A DNA stretch of 49,680 bases from Spirogloea muscicola (Eukaryota; Streptophyta; Zygnematophyceae; Spirogloeales; Spirogloeaceae). Shown one piece after another: positions 11,560-21,770 of the stretch (its first letter is position 1; each line of letters opens with the position of its first letter). Both the position numbers and the translations under genes were made by a program. The notes beneath the pieces were generated by a model. The model saw only the letters and a list, made by a program, of their open reading frames with translations, did not search any database and was not told where the DNA came from. The stretch lies in the NCBI GenBank assembly GCA_009602725.1, contig WELB01000251.1, positions 135,163 to 184,842 on the forward strand, written 5' to 3'.

Positions 11560-12096
11560 CTGTCAAGCAGGCCAGGCAGGCAGCACTTGCAGAGTACATG
11601 TTTTTACTTGACTTCAACTTTCAGGGTTTTTGTACAGGAGGTATGGCTGCCATTAAGACCAAACACTGGGCTTTGGCTGACGTTGTGAGCACTGGCATGC
11701 AGAGGCGAAATGGTTTGATGAGTCAGCCCTTGAGTATGGGCCACCACGGTGACTGTTGGCAGATAGTAAATGGCACTGTGATGAAGAGCTTGATAAGTGG
11801 AGGTTGTCAATGAACTGGATATATTCATCAATCAAAGGTAGAATGTCCACTTAAATCCCAAAATCTTGTCAGCGACAAGGCATGAGCAATTGGCTAATGG
11901 AGTCAAATACTGTACTTGCTAGTCACTGCACCTGCAGCTTGATGCTTGCATGACTGTTTGCTCGGAGCTACCAACAGCAAGCTACTGTTTACCGTCACGG
12001 TCAATTGTCATGGCAATGAGAAGCAGTAGTATGCTGCTGGTTGGTGGCCTGGCACACGACACTAAGTCAAATCCAGAAGAGCTGGCGAGTTGGCCT
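11560..12096. other. Convergent intergenic region, no gene recognised
   Basis: About 540 bp between the stop of the J-domain gene (+) and the FAS1 gene (-). I see no conserved coding content. It may include a last non-coding exon of the FAS1 gene. Confidence 0.5.
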
Positions 12097-12966
12097 TCAC
12101 TTTACCTCTGGGGGAATGAGGACCTGATCCATCGCCTGGACAGACACAATGTAGTCAACATACTGATTGGAGTGATAGATGGCGGCCGGGTTGGTGGACG
12201 TGCCCGGACCGAGGCGCACGAGCGCGCTGTTCTTGCTGGGAGGCGGGAACTTGAGCAGCCGGTGGCCCGCGTCCAGCGTCGTGTACAGCTTGCCAGGCTT
12301 GTCGTGCGCGAGCACGTGGTACGAGATGTAGCCCGGAAGGAGGTGGAAGTTGAGGACGCGTCTAAGCGTCGTCACGTTGACGAGCTTGGAGCGATACTTG
12401 GGCGCCAGAACGTTGAAAGCGTTGTTGTCAGGCGCAAGGATCGTGATGTTGCGCGAGTTCAGGTACCCGCCCAGCGATGCCGTCAGCCCTGCAAGGTTGC
12501 ACGCAGCACGAGCCGCTGCATTGCCTCCTCGTCTTGCCGTGCAGACGGGCGGCGTGTTCATGGCAATGCCAAAGCGAGCTGAGAAAAAGCAGTGTCCTGC
12601 TCGCTGCGCAGCGGCCGCAACAGCGGACGGGCGGGGCACGCACCAGACTTGTTGAGTAGGCTGATGAAGTAGCTGAACCTCTTCTGCGGCGCCTTCTGTA
12701 GCGCCGCTACCACCTTCTTCAGCTCCGCCTTGCCGTCCCTCTGTGCGACACGGCCCGGCGGCGGCGGCATCAGAGACTCGCCCGTCGCACAGCTTGGCGG
12801 CGGAGGTCAGGCGCCGCAGCTGCAGGCGAGAGCGCGGAGTGGCGTTGCCGGCCCAAGGCGAGTCAGGAGAAGGCCGGAGCCGCGGCGAGCATGCGGAGCT
12901 CACGGCGTCGGCTGCGGCGAGGCAGAGCGCGAGGAGCAGCAGGACGGCGAGGCGCCTCGGCGCCAT
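12097..12966 (-). CDS. Secreted single-FAS1 (fasciclin) domain protein
   Basis: Three exons close in phase: 12904-12966, 12644-12740 and 12097-12488. Exon 1 is a textbook signal peptide (MAPRRLAVLLLLALCLAAAD). Exon 2 encodes RDGKAELKKVVAALQKAP, FSYFISLLNKSG. Exon 3 continues LTASLGGYLNSRN and the FAS1 core ITILAPDNNAFNVLAP, NFHLLPGYISYHVLA, then YHSNQYVDYIVSVQAMDQVL. The protein is about 180 residues, so it is essentially a signal peptide plus one FAS1 domain. FAS1 domains mediate adhesion at cell surfaces and in walls; the partner is unknown. The stop follows VLIPPEVK, but GAG|GTAAAG at that point also resembles a splice donor, so a further 3' exon (for example a GPI signal) cannot be excluded. 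Confidence 0.85.
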   Translation of the reverse strand: MAPRRLAVLLLLALCLAAADAVSSACSPRLRPSPDSPWAGNATPRSRLQLRRLTSAAKLCDGRVSDAAAAGPCRTEGRQGGAEEGGSGATEGAAEEVQLLHQPTQQVWCVPRPSAVAAAAQRAGHCFFSARFGIAMNTPPVCTARRGGNAAARAACNLAGLTASLGGYLNSRNITILAPDNNAFNVLAPKYRSKLVNVTTLRRVLNFHLLPGYISYHVLAHDKPGKLYTTLDAGHRLLKFPPPSKNSALVRLGPGTSTNPAAIYHSNQYVDYIVSVQAMDQVLIPPEVK

Positions 12967-13330
12967 GGCGGCGGCCTTGGTGGGCGCCCACCTTGCCGCC
13001 GCCTGGGGGCGCTGAGGAGGGGAGGAGGGAGGGCCCAGTTCGAATGGCTCCAACGGGAGGCCAGAACGCGCCGGCGTCCCGGGGCTGCGTTTGGGCCGCG
13101 TCGAAAAGAAGAGAGATATGCTCCTCTGATTTGTTGCAGTGACTGTGAGAGGGAGACAGAGACCAGCGAGGCCAGCACAAAGGAATGTACACGGTTACAA
13201 GGTACAAGGTACAAGGAACGCGTCGGGATTGCGTCCGGTAGCGCGTGCAGCGGCAGCTGCTCTGGCCCGCGCCAATGCACGGCAGGCCCCAACCGAGGCA
13301 CATCCAGAGATAGAAATCCACTTCCAGAAG

Positions 13331-13372
13331 AGGGCGATGGCTGTGATTGGCCAGCCCAGAAACAAAAACAAA
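13331..13372 (+). repeat. Dispersed hairpin-family repeat, variant III
   Basis: GAGGGCGATGGCTGTGATTG then GCCAGCCCAGAAAC. The same unit recurs at 14750-14793, about 21612-21655 and about 22922-22970, with GTGGCTGTGAGAGGCCAGCC as the common form. Confidence 0.6.
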
Positions 13373-13439
13373 TAAAGTACCGAGGTAGCCAGAAAAGTGC
13401 TAAGGCACACAGCGACTCAAGTGGCCACTGGATGGCCAA

Positions 13440-14988
13440 TATTCCCCGTTGAGCAGCCGCAGGTCAGGTGCTAGTGCAAAGTGGGTCATCGCTGTGGAAG
13501 GCAGCCCTCTTTGCTATAGTGGTAACCGTGGTCAGAGCTCGATATAACCTTCAAACTCACACCACCAGCATTGCTCGTAATCAGCACAGTCGTTCCCAAA
13601 GCAAGCAGTGAGCAGCTCGCTTAATCAGGGCGCAATAGAGATGGAAGTATGGGGGTATGAAAGATCGTGTCTCCTCTCCCTTTCCAGAATCCTTCAACTC
13701 TCTGGACCTGATTATTGACAGGTACCATATGGAACCCTCCTGAGGAGAAGTAGGCATAGGCATACTCATAGGTGCTGCAGTCAAAGTTTGTCCGTTGTGC
13801 TGCCCGAGAAGAAGAGGACTGCGCACATTACCTACCAATAGGCAAGACAACATTGCAATCAGACTGTAGCCAGGCAATCAGTCCAAGGAATGTCGGTATA
13901 TGCCCTTGCCTCACCGACGTGCTCGCCTCCCTCGCCTCCTCCCGCTTCCAACATTGCCATTGAGTACTTCTCATTGTATGTAGAAGTAAGCAATGACAAA
14001 TACAATTGTGCCAACATCTTTGCCTTCTCGTATAACTCACTAAATAGTCGCTCCTGCGTTCATCAATACATGTGCGGGCAGGCCGCACTTGGTGGTGGCT
14101 CTGGGATTTGGCTGGGCACTCCTTCTCCAGCCGCTACTAAAGTCCAGCTGTTTAGTTAGGGGTTACTGAGCACCCCTTGGTGGCAGCCACTTGCATAGCT
14201 GCATTTGCACTTCTCTGCACCTTCAGCTATCCTCCACTCCCTCTGGGCTGCCCTTCCGCAGACACCGCCCATTAGGAGGAGCTTCTCCTTTCTCATTCGA
14301 TTGTCTCCTTCCACTTCAAATTACAAATTCACAATCACCGGCAACTTACCAGAGGCAAGCAGATGTAGCACGCAGCATTGGTCATGTGGACTTGGCAGCT
14401 GTGTCGCAAGCCTGCTGCAGCTATATGAAGACAAGTGCGTTGCCGCCGCAACCATTGGTGGTTTTGTAGAATATCACATGAGGCTGCAGGCAAGCTCCCC
14501 AAGCTCAGGCCCGTGAGCCCTCCTAGAGGCAAGCGCTCCCTGACAGGGCGCAAGTCGTCAGCAGCCGGCCACGGTTGAGTGAGCACGGCAGCAAGGGCCG
14601 ATCTCAAGAGGCGCCATGGCGGCTCGCATCAGCAAGCCTGTGCCATGCATTCGCAAGTCTCAGCACCAGCACCAGCCCCATTTGCAAGCGCCACAATTGG
14701 CTTCTTGCACTCGCTAATGTTGCTCCAAGCCTTAGTTGCTCCTCAACAGAGAGGGCGATGACTGTGGTTGGTCAGCCCAGAAAAAGGATTAAACAAGGCT
14801 GCGCAAGCTATGGCAGTCCAGGCCAAGGCCTCTACGCCAAATCTCGTCTGCTTGATAATGTCAAGCAAGCAATATGGCTTACGCGGCACTTCTTCATTGC
14901 TCATGAGCAACGACAGCACCCAGTCCTTTCTGAAGCCCTTCATGTATGCAGATTGGGCAGAGGACAGCAGCGACGAAATGCAGCACCA
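13440..14988. other. Unassigned interval; possible plus-strand small gene with a PPSPPP linker
   Basis: Plus-strand frames at about 13890-14160 and 14205-14516 encode PTCSPPSPPPASNIAIEYFS, NDKYNCANIFAFSYNSLN, YKFTITGNLPEAS and QHWSCGLGSCVAS. A Pro-rich linker followed by Cys-containing polar sequence is loosely like extracellular pherophorin-type proteins of green algae, but no diagnostic motif is visible and the exons do not close. I cannot name a product. A variant III hairpin repeat lies at 14750-14793. Confidence 0.25.
14750..14793 (+). repeat. Dispersed hairpin-family repeat, variant III
   Basis: GAGGGCGATGACTGTGGTTG then GTCAGCCCAGAAAAAGG. It is close to the copy at 13331. Confidence 0.6.
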
Positions 14989-17900
14989 TCAAGTCGTCAT
15001 GTCGTCTTCACCATTCTCGTCTTTGGCCTCCTCCTCGTCATCGCCACCGCTGTCATCCTCGTGTGCCCCTCTTTGCACCCGGTTTGCCTCGGCATGCTCA
15101 ACATAGTCTGTCTTGAAGTCATAATCAGGACTGTCGGCGTCAGCTGCATCTGCAGCGACCTCCTCGAGAACTGCTGTGCCAGCCCCTGCCGTTGACGTGG
15201 CTGCTCCTGCCGCTGCTGCCGCACTCAGCTTCTTTCGCCGCTTCCGCTCTGCTCGAGCAGCGTGCGGGTTGAGGATGCCGTCTGCGCTATACAACTGCTC
15301 GGCTTGGCTCAGGCCCTCTTTGCTGCGCGCAACTGAAGCCGTCTCTGCTGTGTCCATCTCGCTTGAGCCATCATGAGCTGGCAGGCCGCTGCCTGCTGCT
15401 TCACCTTGGCCTGGGCCTCGCTGGTTGCTGTCCTCGTCCTCGTCCTTGTCCACATCCTCGTCCTCATCCTCCTCCTGCAAGGAGTTTAACCGGCATAAGC
15501 ACTGTGACTGACTGCAGCCAACCAACACGATGTTAACACTGCTCTAGGCACATCAGCATCAGTTCTAAACTGGGCTTGGGGGGGCCACCACACATCTGCG
15601 CGCAAGTGGATGCAGAATATAGAGTCGAAAGATAGCGAGAGAGAGATAGAGAGAGAATGAGAGATGGGGGGGANGGGCAGGGAGGGAGGAGGTAGGACAG
15701 GAGCAGAAAGGTCAGTGGGAGGGCCCACTTCGGCAGCCACGTCGAGGTCCATTGCCAGCGGCGCGCTGGCTGGGAGCTGCGAGAACGTGCTGGCATTGAC
15801 ACAGGGGAGGCCCGCGATGAGCGCAGACTCCTCGTCGCGGAACATGCTGTCAATGTCAAACTCCTTGCTCCACGTTGCCACTATTTCAGCACTCGCATGC
15901 TCGCCCGCGTCACTCTCCCGCACAGGTGGTAGCGTAAAATACGGTACTTTGCCTGCTCTTGCAGCAGCACAACAACCCATATGCGAATAAGTTCGTCAAG
16001 CGGGCCACCCATTTGTCAATAACGGTGGTGGTCGTCAACATGGAGATAATACAATGGCAATGATGGTGGTGAAAATCTGAGCAGCGAGCGCACCTTCATT
16101 CCAGTCTTTAAGGACAACGCGGGCGGCAGCGCGGACATCGGGTATGCCGCCCTTGCGGAGGCGGCCCCGCGTTGCCGCGACATTGCGCAGGAACTCATCC
16201 ACGCCGTTGAAAGCAGGGACGCTGTACACAGCCATCAATCGCTCGGCGGAGCAGAGCTCCAGGATGCGGCTGACTGCACAACAGGCAGGCAAAGAGCATC
16301 AATCTGTAATGTCCCATAAATACTTGTATAATAGATGACTTTGCTAATTGGCACAATGAAAGATCACAAGCAATAAGATGGTTAAGAGTGACACAAGTCA
16401 TGTTCAAGGACAGATTGGAAGCCATTCGCATAGGTGGGCAGACATAAACAGAGAGACCTGGCATGACAGGATCATCGAGCTGCTCCACCCGGACGGCATT
16501 GCGGAGTGCAGCGGCCGCGGCACCAGCGCTGTCTGCTGCAAAGACAATGCCGGGACAGTCCAGGAGCTTGACATGCTTGTCAAGGTGCACCTCCTGCAGC
16601 GACCGCGTGACACCTGGCGCAGCACCCACGGCCACCGCGCGGCTGCGCTTGAGGCTGTTGATCAAGCTGCTCTTCCCAACATTTGGCAGGCCGACAACGC
16701 CAACCGTGATGGTGGTCTTCAGCTGCACGCTTGCATGTGGCCGCACGACAGAATTCAATGCATCAGAAAGAGCACCCTGCATGCGCCCAACGTATACTTT
16801 TTTCCCGTGCCGCTTGACTCTAGCTTGAAGCCTAACCCCTATCTCTTCAATACATGATTTGAGACAGAACTCAGCTTCTTGAAACATTGTCCTGCACCTG
16901 GAGATTGCGCGAGTAATTTTTGAGCAGCTGCACAAGTGTGTCAGCACCGAGGCAGTTGCTGGATTCGAGCCCAGCGGCGGCTGCATCGGCCGGCAGTACG
17001 CGGCCCGCCCGCTGGCCAAGGTTGCGCCGCTGGCCCTGGGTGCTGCATTTGAACGCGACCGTCGGCAGCTCCTCCCGCAGGTACTTGAGCCATGCACGCG
17101 CCGCCTCCCGAGGTACCAAGTCTGCCAGCCACGCACCAAGGTGCAGTGAGGGAGAGGACAATTCAGTGGGGTGTGACTAAATAAGATCCATTCAGTTCTT
17201 GAATGGATCTTATCTTGCTAAAAAGCGCAGCTCCAGTGGACTTCATGACGTGACGGATGCAATCTCTGTCATCAAAGAAGGGCCGCAGCCACCAGCTTGC
17301 GTGCTGACCAATCTTATTGAGGAGCAGCACGACGCGCTTCGTGGAGCCTGCCTTCAGGACTGCGCGCTCGACGTCGAGGCAGCGGCAACCCAGGGGGTCG
17401 CGGGCGTCCAGGACCTGCTCCAAAAGGTGAGCTGCCGATTGGATTACCAAATGGTTGTCACACTGATGACCAACAAAGGCAGCAGTGAGCAAATGGACAG
17501 TCTTGATGAAAGTTGGGAGAGCAGCGCCACCTGGATGACAACGTCAGCTGCCTCCAACACCCTCCGGAAGTCCTTGTAAAACGCCCGCCGGGAGCCGTCT
17601 GCACGGCTTGGACAATGCAGAACAACTCAGGAAGGTGGAGCCAGGAGGAGAGAGGAGGGCTTGCATGGTGGAGTTGTCAAGGTGGTCATTGCGCAGGTGG
17701 TCGCAAGAGTGCGCGGCCGGCGACGCACGCCATGCCGAGGTCTGTCACCTTGCGCAGCGGTCTCGGCCTCGGCAGCCGGCCCCTGCTTGGCCCGCTTGCG
17801 CTCCACGGCCTCGAAGGCACCCCGGCGCTCTGCGGCATCCCGCGCCAGTCCCGCAATTCCCACAGCCCCGGCAGTGCCACCGCCTGCGGCTGGCAGCTCC

Positions 17901-18842
17901 TCCTCCCCAGCTCGCCGCTTGATGGCCTTCACCACGTCACGCATCACATTCCGCAGCGTGAGGTAACCCACATGCACTGAGTACCATCAATTGACACAAT
18001 GAGGCATCGCAGACGTGGGCGTCGAAAGGGAGGACCCACGTCCATACCCGCTGCCGCTTCTCCTCCTTCTTAAGCTGCGCCTCCTCGGCAGCACGCTGCT
18101 TGCGCTGCTCCAGCAGTGCCAGCTCCTGCTCCCGGAACGGCCACTCGCTTGGTATGCCGGGATCCTTGAGCACCTGGCAACAAGCAAGCATGCCCGGACA
18201 TTGGCTGACGTTGGCTAACCCGACGCTTGCCTCCACCTCCGCAGCACCTTCGGCTTGCCACACTTGGCAACGCTCTACATGAAGCTAGCTAGAATTCCTC
18301 AAAGGTAGAACTTCATCCAATACATATCAGTTGTGTCCTGACAGCGTAGCCTACCACTCTTATGATCGTGTACACAATTTAATCTTGATTGTTCATACAC
18401 CCAATTGTTCCTGGACCCTCAGCGTTCCAGCAAGAGCAGCGCTCCAGAGGAATGGGCGCCGTGCGAGCCGCGGTGGCCACTGGGGCGTTCTGACATGCAG
18501 CAGCGAGGAGGGACGGGTGGCGCGGAAGGAGGCCCCCTGCAAACGCGGGGCGCTGCCGCTCACCTTGTGCTGCTTCTTGCCGGCCTGCTTCTTGGCCTCC
18601 TTGGCGGCCTTCTTGTGGTGCTCCTTGACCTTCTTCAGGATCTTGTACTTCTTGCGCAGCGGCATGCGCTTGCTCTTCGACTCTGCGCCGAGAAGCGCGC
18701 TAGCGGGGTGAGTGACGCTGCCGCAACTGGTCCCGAGCGAGAGCTTAGCACCAATACCCGAGGTGCACGACCCAAGTGAAGTCTTTCATGGTGTCAGGTG
18801 GGGCCCCTCGGCTCGGCGCTCACTCTTGCTCTTTTTAACCAT
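14989..18842 (-). CDS. NSN1: Nucleostemin / nucleolar GTPase (GNL3/NSN1-like)
   Basis: This is a circularly permuted GTPase of the YlqF/YawG class, nucleolar in plants and animals and needed for 60S assembly. Exons that close in phase are 18824-18842 (MVKKSKK...), 18564-18682 (basic [20 protein letters not shown]), 18048-18173 ([20 protein letters not shown]), about 17523-17590 ([17 protein letters not shown]), 17309-17414 ([12 protein letters not shown]), 16898-17121 and 16458-16722. G4 is assembled across a splice as NKID. G1 is [10 protein letters not shown]2 falls in GVTRS, and G3 is LLDCPG. Later exons give [27 protein letters not shown] and an acidic tail ([15 protein letters not shown]) with stop at 14989-14991. 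The exon holding [20 protein letters not shown] (about 17740-17970) has an unresolved 5' splice. All key GTPase motifs are intact. Confidence 0.88.
15605..15715. repeat. GA/G-rich simple sequence with an N
   Basis: Runs of GAGAGAGATAGAGAGAG followed by a G-rich stretch with a single N at 15674. It lies in an intron of the nucleostemin gene. Confidence 0.7.
17181..17213. repeat. Perfect 14-bp inverted repeat, 5-nt loop
   Basis: ATAAGATCCATTCA, loop GTTCT, then its exact reverse complement. It lies inside the short intron (about 17122-17308) between the NKI- and DLVP-coding exons of nucleostemin. Confidence 0.9.
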
Positions 18843-18987
18843 GGTGGCGAGGCGCAGAGGAACAAATACGGAAGCCCCTGCAGCGGCGCGCCAGGGAGGG
18901 AAGCTCGCCGCAGCTAGCCGCCGCAGTGGGCGCAGAAGCAGAGGAAGGAGTGGGGCTCCGGGCTTTTCAGGGCGCACGCACGCCGGA

Positions 18988-19006
18988 GGGGGGGGGGGGG
19001 GGGGGG
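18988..19006 (+). repeat. G homopolymer (19 nt)
   Basis: Uninterrupted G run about 145 bp upstream of the nucleostemin start codon (C run on its coding strand). Confidence 0.9.
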
Positions 19007-19145
19007 CGGGAGGGCAGAGCTGTCGGGGTTTGGGGTTTATGGGGGGTTCGGCCAGGCGGCCGAGGCGAGGGGCTGGTCGTGGCACTGGGCTGCGGCGGGG
19101 GAGATAGAGCGGAGAAGGAGGCCCGGGGGGACTGCTTCGATCACT

Positions 19146-19178
19146 CCTTCGGGGCTGGCCTCTGACCAGCCCCGAAGG
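19146..19178. repeat. Perfect 13-bp inverted repeat at edge of the repeat-rich block
   Basis: CCTTCGGGGCTGG, loop CCTCTGA, CCAGCCCCGAAGG. The inner arms contain the GGGCTGG/CCAGCCC core shared by the dispersed hairpin family. Confidence 0.9.
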
Positions 19179-19484
19179 TTACTGAGGGCCTGTTCACACC
19201 TGGTCACCGGGTCACGTCGAGGCGTACGTGTCGCGCGGTGTATGGAACGGCCGGCTTTACAACCTTGCGGGCCGGGTCATGGTCACTCGACAGGGAGGCG
19301 CCACATCGGACGCTGACGAGGACTCATTTCGGGCGGCGTTCAGGAGAAAACGCGCGCGTTTGCCACGAGGGCGGCCGGAACTGGGCCCTCCTCCCGAGGA
19401 GGGCCCAGTTTTGACCACCCGCCCTCCCCTCGTCCACCCCCGCTTCGGACCCGAAGGAGGCTGCCCGAATAGGGAAGAAGTGGC

Positions 19485-19545
19485 TCTCCCAATGGGGGCA
19501 AGGGCTGTGAGAAGCCAGCCCGAAAAGAATTGACAAGGAATAGGG
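19485..19545 (+). repeat. Hairpin-family repeat, variant I (forward)
   Basis: CCAATGGGGGCAAGGGCTGT followed by GAGAAGCCAGCCCGAAAAG and AATTGACAAGG. It matches the arms of the foldback element at 21771-22071. Confidence 0.8.
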
Positions 19546-19584
19546 ACAGCTGGCACCCCCTCCCCCACCAAAATACACGTACAT

Positions 19585-20020
19585 TCAAATACAGAAGTCC
19601 CCCGCCCCTTCTCCCCTCCCGCCCACCTCCCGGCAGTCTCTGGCCTGCAGCGCTGTCAGAGCGCCAGCCTGATTGCCAAGGCCGCGCAGTTCCGCAGTCG
19701 GTAGGGCAGCTGCATCTGGTGGCTGCCATGGCAGCAGCTGACATGCCGCCTGTAGCCTGCGACAGCGGCAACATTGCCTCGCCGCCGTTATGTAGCTTCC
19801 GGTTGCCAGGCGGTGCAGCGTGATCGCACTCCTCGCTTCCACCGGCACAGCTGCTCTGAATTTCGTGTCCCGCTTATCGATCGTGCCGCCAAGAGCCCGG
19901 ACCAGCTTGTCGAAGACTCTGCGCGACACTCTCATGCGATTCCGGAAGTCCTGCTCGGTGAAGTCGACCTGCGGCTGCCGGAGCCAGCCGGTCGTCTGAG
20001 TGGAGCTTCACAGGAGGCGC
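19585..20020 (-). pseudogene. Decayed PIF/Harbinger-type transposase fragment
   Basis: Reading the minus strand from about 20020, LRQPQVDFTEQDFRNRMRVS, RRVFDKLVRAL, then KRDTKFRAAVPVEARSAI and LHRLATGSYI match the N-terminal part of Harbinger transposases (RMS...F..L, then KRDTRFR...P...R.A..L.RLATG). After that the frame breaks, although LPTAELRGLGNQ resumes a family-like pattern. The DDE catalytic domain is absent, so this is a truncated, frameshifted remnant. It sits at the start of a repeat-rich block. The family call rests on motif memory. Confidence 0.65.
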
Positions 20021-20084
20021 TCTCTCCTTTCTTAGCATCATCATGGCCACGACAGCCCTGAAGTCGAACTGCGGCAGCAGACGG

Positions 20085-20160
20085 CCTCCGCCTCCGCCTC
20101 CACCTCCGCCTCCGCCTACGCCTCCGCCTCCGCTCCACTATGGATTCTCGGCCTCCGCCT
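20085..20160 (+). repeat. (CCGCCT)n-like minisatellite
   Basis: Tandem CCTCCG/CCACCT hexamers with few interruptions. Confidence 0.85.
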
Positions 20161-20569
20161 CCGCTGGGCGCAGCTGCCAGCGGGCCAGGACTGCTATCGT
20201 GATGCAGCAAATCCGCCTCCGCTCGGGCGCCATGCCTGCAAGCCTGGTCGGCAGCGAGAAGGGGGAGCGTGAGCGCCCCCGCAGGCGCTGCTGCTGGGGT
20301 TTGAAGCTGCTGCCCTAGCGCGCCGGGCAGCCTATCCGACCGGGCGGGGCTTGGGGGGTGATTCCGCACGTGCAGGCGGCCTCGGCCTCGGTGGCGGCGA
20401 CCTCCCCAAGACGGGGTGGTCAAAACGACTGTGACCGCACGACCAGGTGTGAACCGGCCTTAAATAAGGGCGCGCCATTCTCCCTGGACTTGTGTTCCAT
20501 CCTCCCCCGTTCTGCCATAGCCTCTTCAGGCCCCGCAGTCGCTGCTTAGCTCGTAGTTTGGCCCTTTCG

Positions 20570-20700
20570 AACCTTGTCAATTCTTTTCGGGCTGGCTTCT
20601 CACAGCCCTTGCCCCCATTAGAAAAGTGCGCGCCCATAGAGAAGAGGGGCTGGCAAAGCCAGCCTAAAAAAGAATGGACAATGTCCAAAGCCAAAGGAAG
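20570..20700. repeat. Paired hairpin-family repeats (variant I reverse + variant II forward)
   Basis: CTTGTCAATTCTTTTCGGGC ... CACAGCCCTTGCCCCCATT is variant I in reverse. It is followed by GCCCATAGAGAAGAGGGGCT then GGCAAAGCCAGCCTAAAAAA, variant II forward with the small palindrome GGCTGGC-AAA-GCCAGCC. Confidence 0.8.
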
Positions 20701-20811
20701 AGGAGCCGGAGAAAGGACTACACTCCATTGGGAGAGCTACTTCTTCTCCATACGTCAGGCTCGCAGCACGCGCAGCCTGCAGTACGCACGGCACGCGCCA
20801 CGTATCCTCGT

Positions 20812-20920
20812 TGTTCGGGTCCGCCCTTCCGGGGGCCGGACCTTGGGGGCTACCCGCGCCGGTCGGATCCGCGTTGTGCGGGTCCGCCCCTCCGGAGGCC
20901 GGACCTTGGGGCTACCCTCG
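20812..20920 (+). repeat. Two tandem ~64-bp units with internal dyad
   Basis: GGGTCCGCCC...GGCCGGACCTTGGGG occurs twice, about 64 bp apart. Each unit holds the dyad GGTCCG ... CGGACC. In one frame both copies read RVRPSGGRTLG. Confidence 0.75.
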
Positions 20921-21093
20921 TCACAGCCCTTGCTGCCTTGGGTAGAGCCACTTCTCCCCCCTAATTAACGCAGAAGGCTTGGCTTCGCCCAAGTAACGTA
21001 CAGGCTCGGCCTGGCCGCCTTCTCGTTTCAGTGCGTACCGCGCGACCCCTTCCTTCCAGAGCCGGCCGGCGCTCGCCGCGACGCTCGCCCTCC

Positions 21094-21402
21094 ATGGAGG
21101 CCCTGCCGGACGAGTGCCTGGCGCTGATCCTCGCCCGCGCCGCTGCGCCGCTCGCCCACGCCCCGCTCGGCGCCTCCGGCTGGCTCCCGCTCGCGTGCGT
21201 CTGCCGCCGCTGGCGCGGCCTGGTCAATACCTCCGTCAACGAGCTCGCGCTGCGCGAGCGCAGGCAGCTCGTGGCACGGCAGGCGCCGTCGCGGCTTAAG
21301 AAGCCTTGGGAGCTTCTCGGGGGCCCGCTCGGCCCGGCGCTGGCCACAGCCTTCCCGAACCTCACGCGGCTACGCCTCACCCTCTACAGTTCCGCGACTT
21401 TC
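21094..21402 (+). pseudogene. F-box protein, N-terminal part, interrupted at an N
   Basis: ATG at 21094 opens MEALPDECLALILARAAA, then ASGWLPLACVCRRWRGLVN, a typical F-box that would bind SKP1 in an SCF ubiquitin ligase. It continues AFPNLTRLRLTLY, which looks like the start of a leucine-rich repeat. The sense stops making sense at the single N (21403); what follows is repeat sequence. Either the gene was cut by a mobile element or two contigs were joined at the N. I favour an assembly break, because the other Ns in the window behave alike. Confidence 0.65.
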
Positions 21403-21444
21403 NGCTTTCTGGTGCAAGGCACTAGCCTGAGCACGCTGCAAACA

Positions 21445-21625
21445 GGCCGAAACTCGACGTCGCAAGAGCGACAGATATGCAGCTGGCAAGCCCATCTCAG
21501 CCGGAAACACATCTGCGCGTCGAGTGTAGCCTAGATTGGCAATGTTTTGAAGCAGAGTGTGGAAGCGAGGACCCAGACAGCCAAAGATGTCGATTGCAGC
21601 TGGCAGGAGTTGAAAGGAGAGGTCG
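21445..21625 (-). pseudogene. Retroelement ORF C-terminal remnant (minus strand)
   Basis: On the minus strand the frame reads LPAAIDIFGCLGPRFHTLLQ, then NLGYTRRADVFPAEMGLPAA and YLSLLRRRVSACL. It is similar in pattern to the fragment at 22130-22539 (YPCAMDIYGGYG...LIQHLARL...RR) and nearly collinear in DNA with 23960-24140, which lies in the opposite orientation. I infer the degenerate end of a reverse-transcriptase-type ORF, but no RT core is present in the window. Confidence 0.4.
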
Positions 21626-21770
21626 GTGGCTGGGAGAGGCCAGCCCAGAAAAAATAAATAACGAAGTCCGAAGGGGCCAGAGAAAGCGCTAAAAACAAGA
21701 AGCGCGGCCAGGTTGACTGGTGGCTGGGCTGGCTAAAAGCGGACACAGCAGCAAGTAGCTACCCAACACT

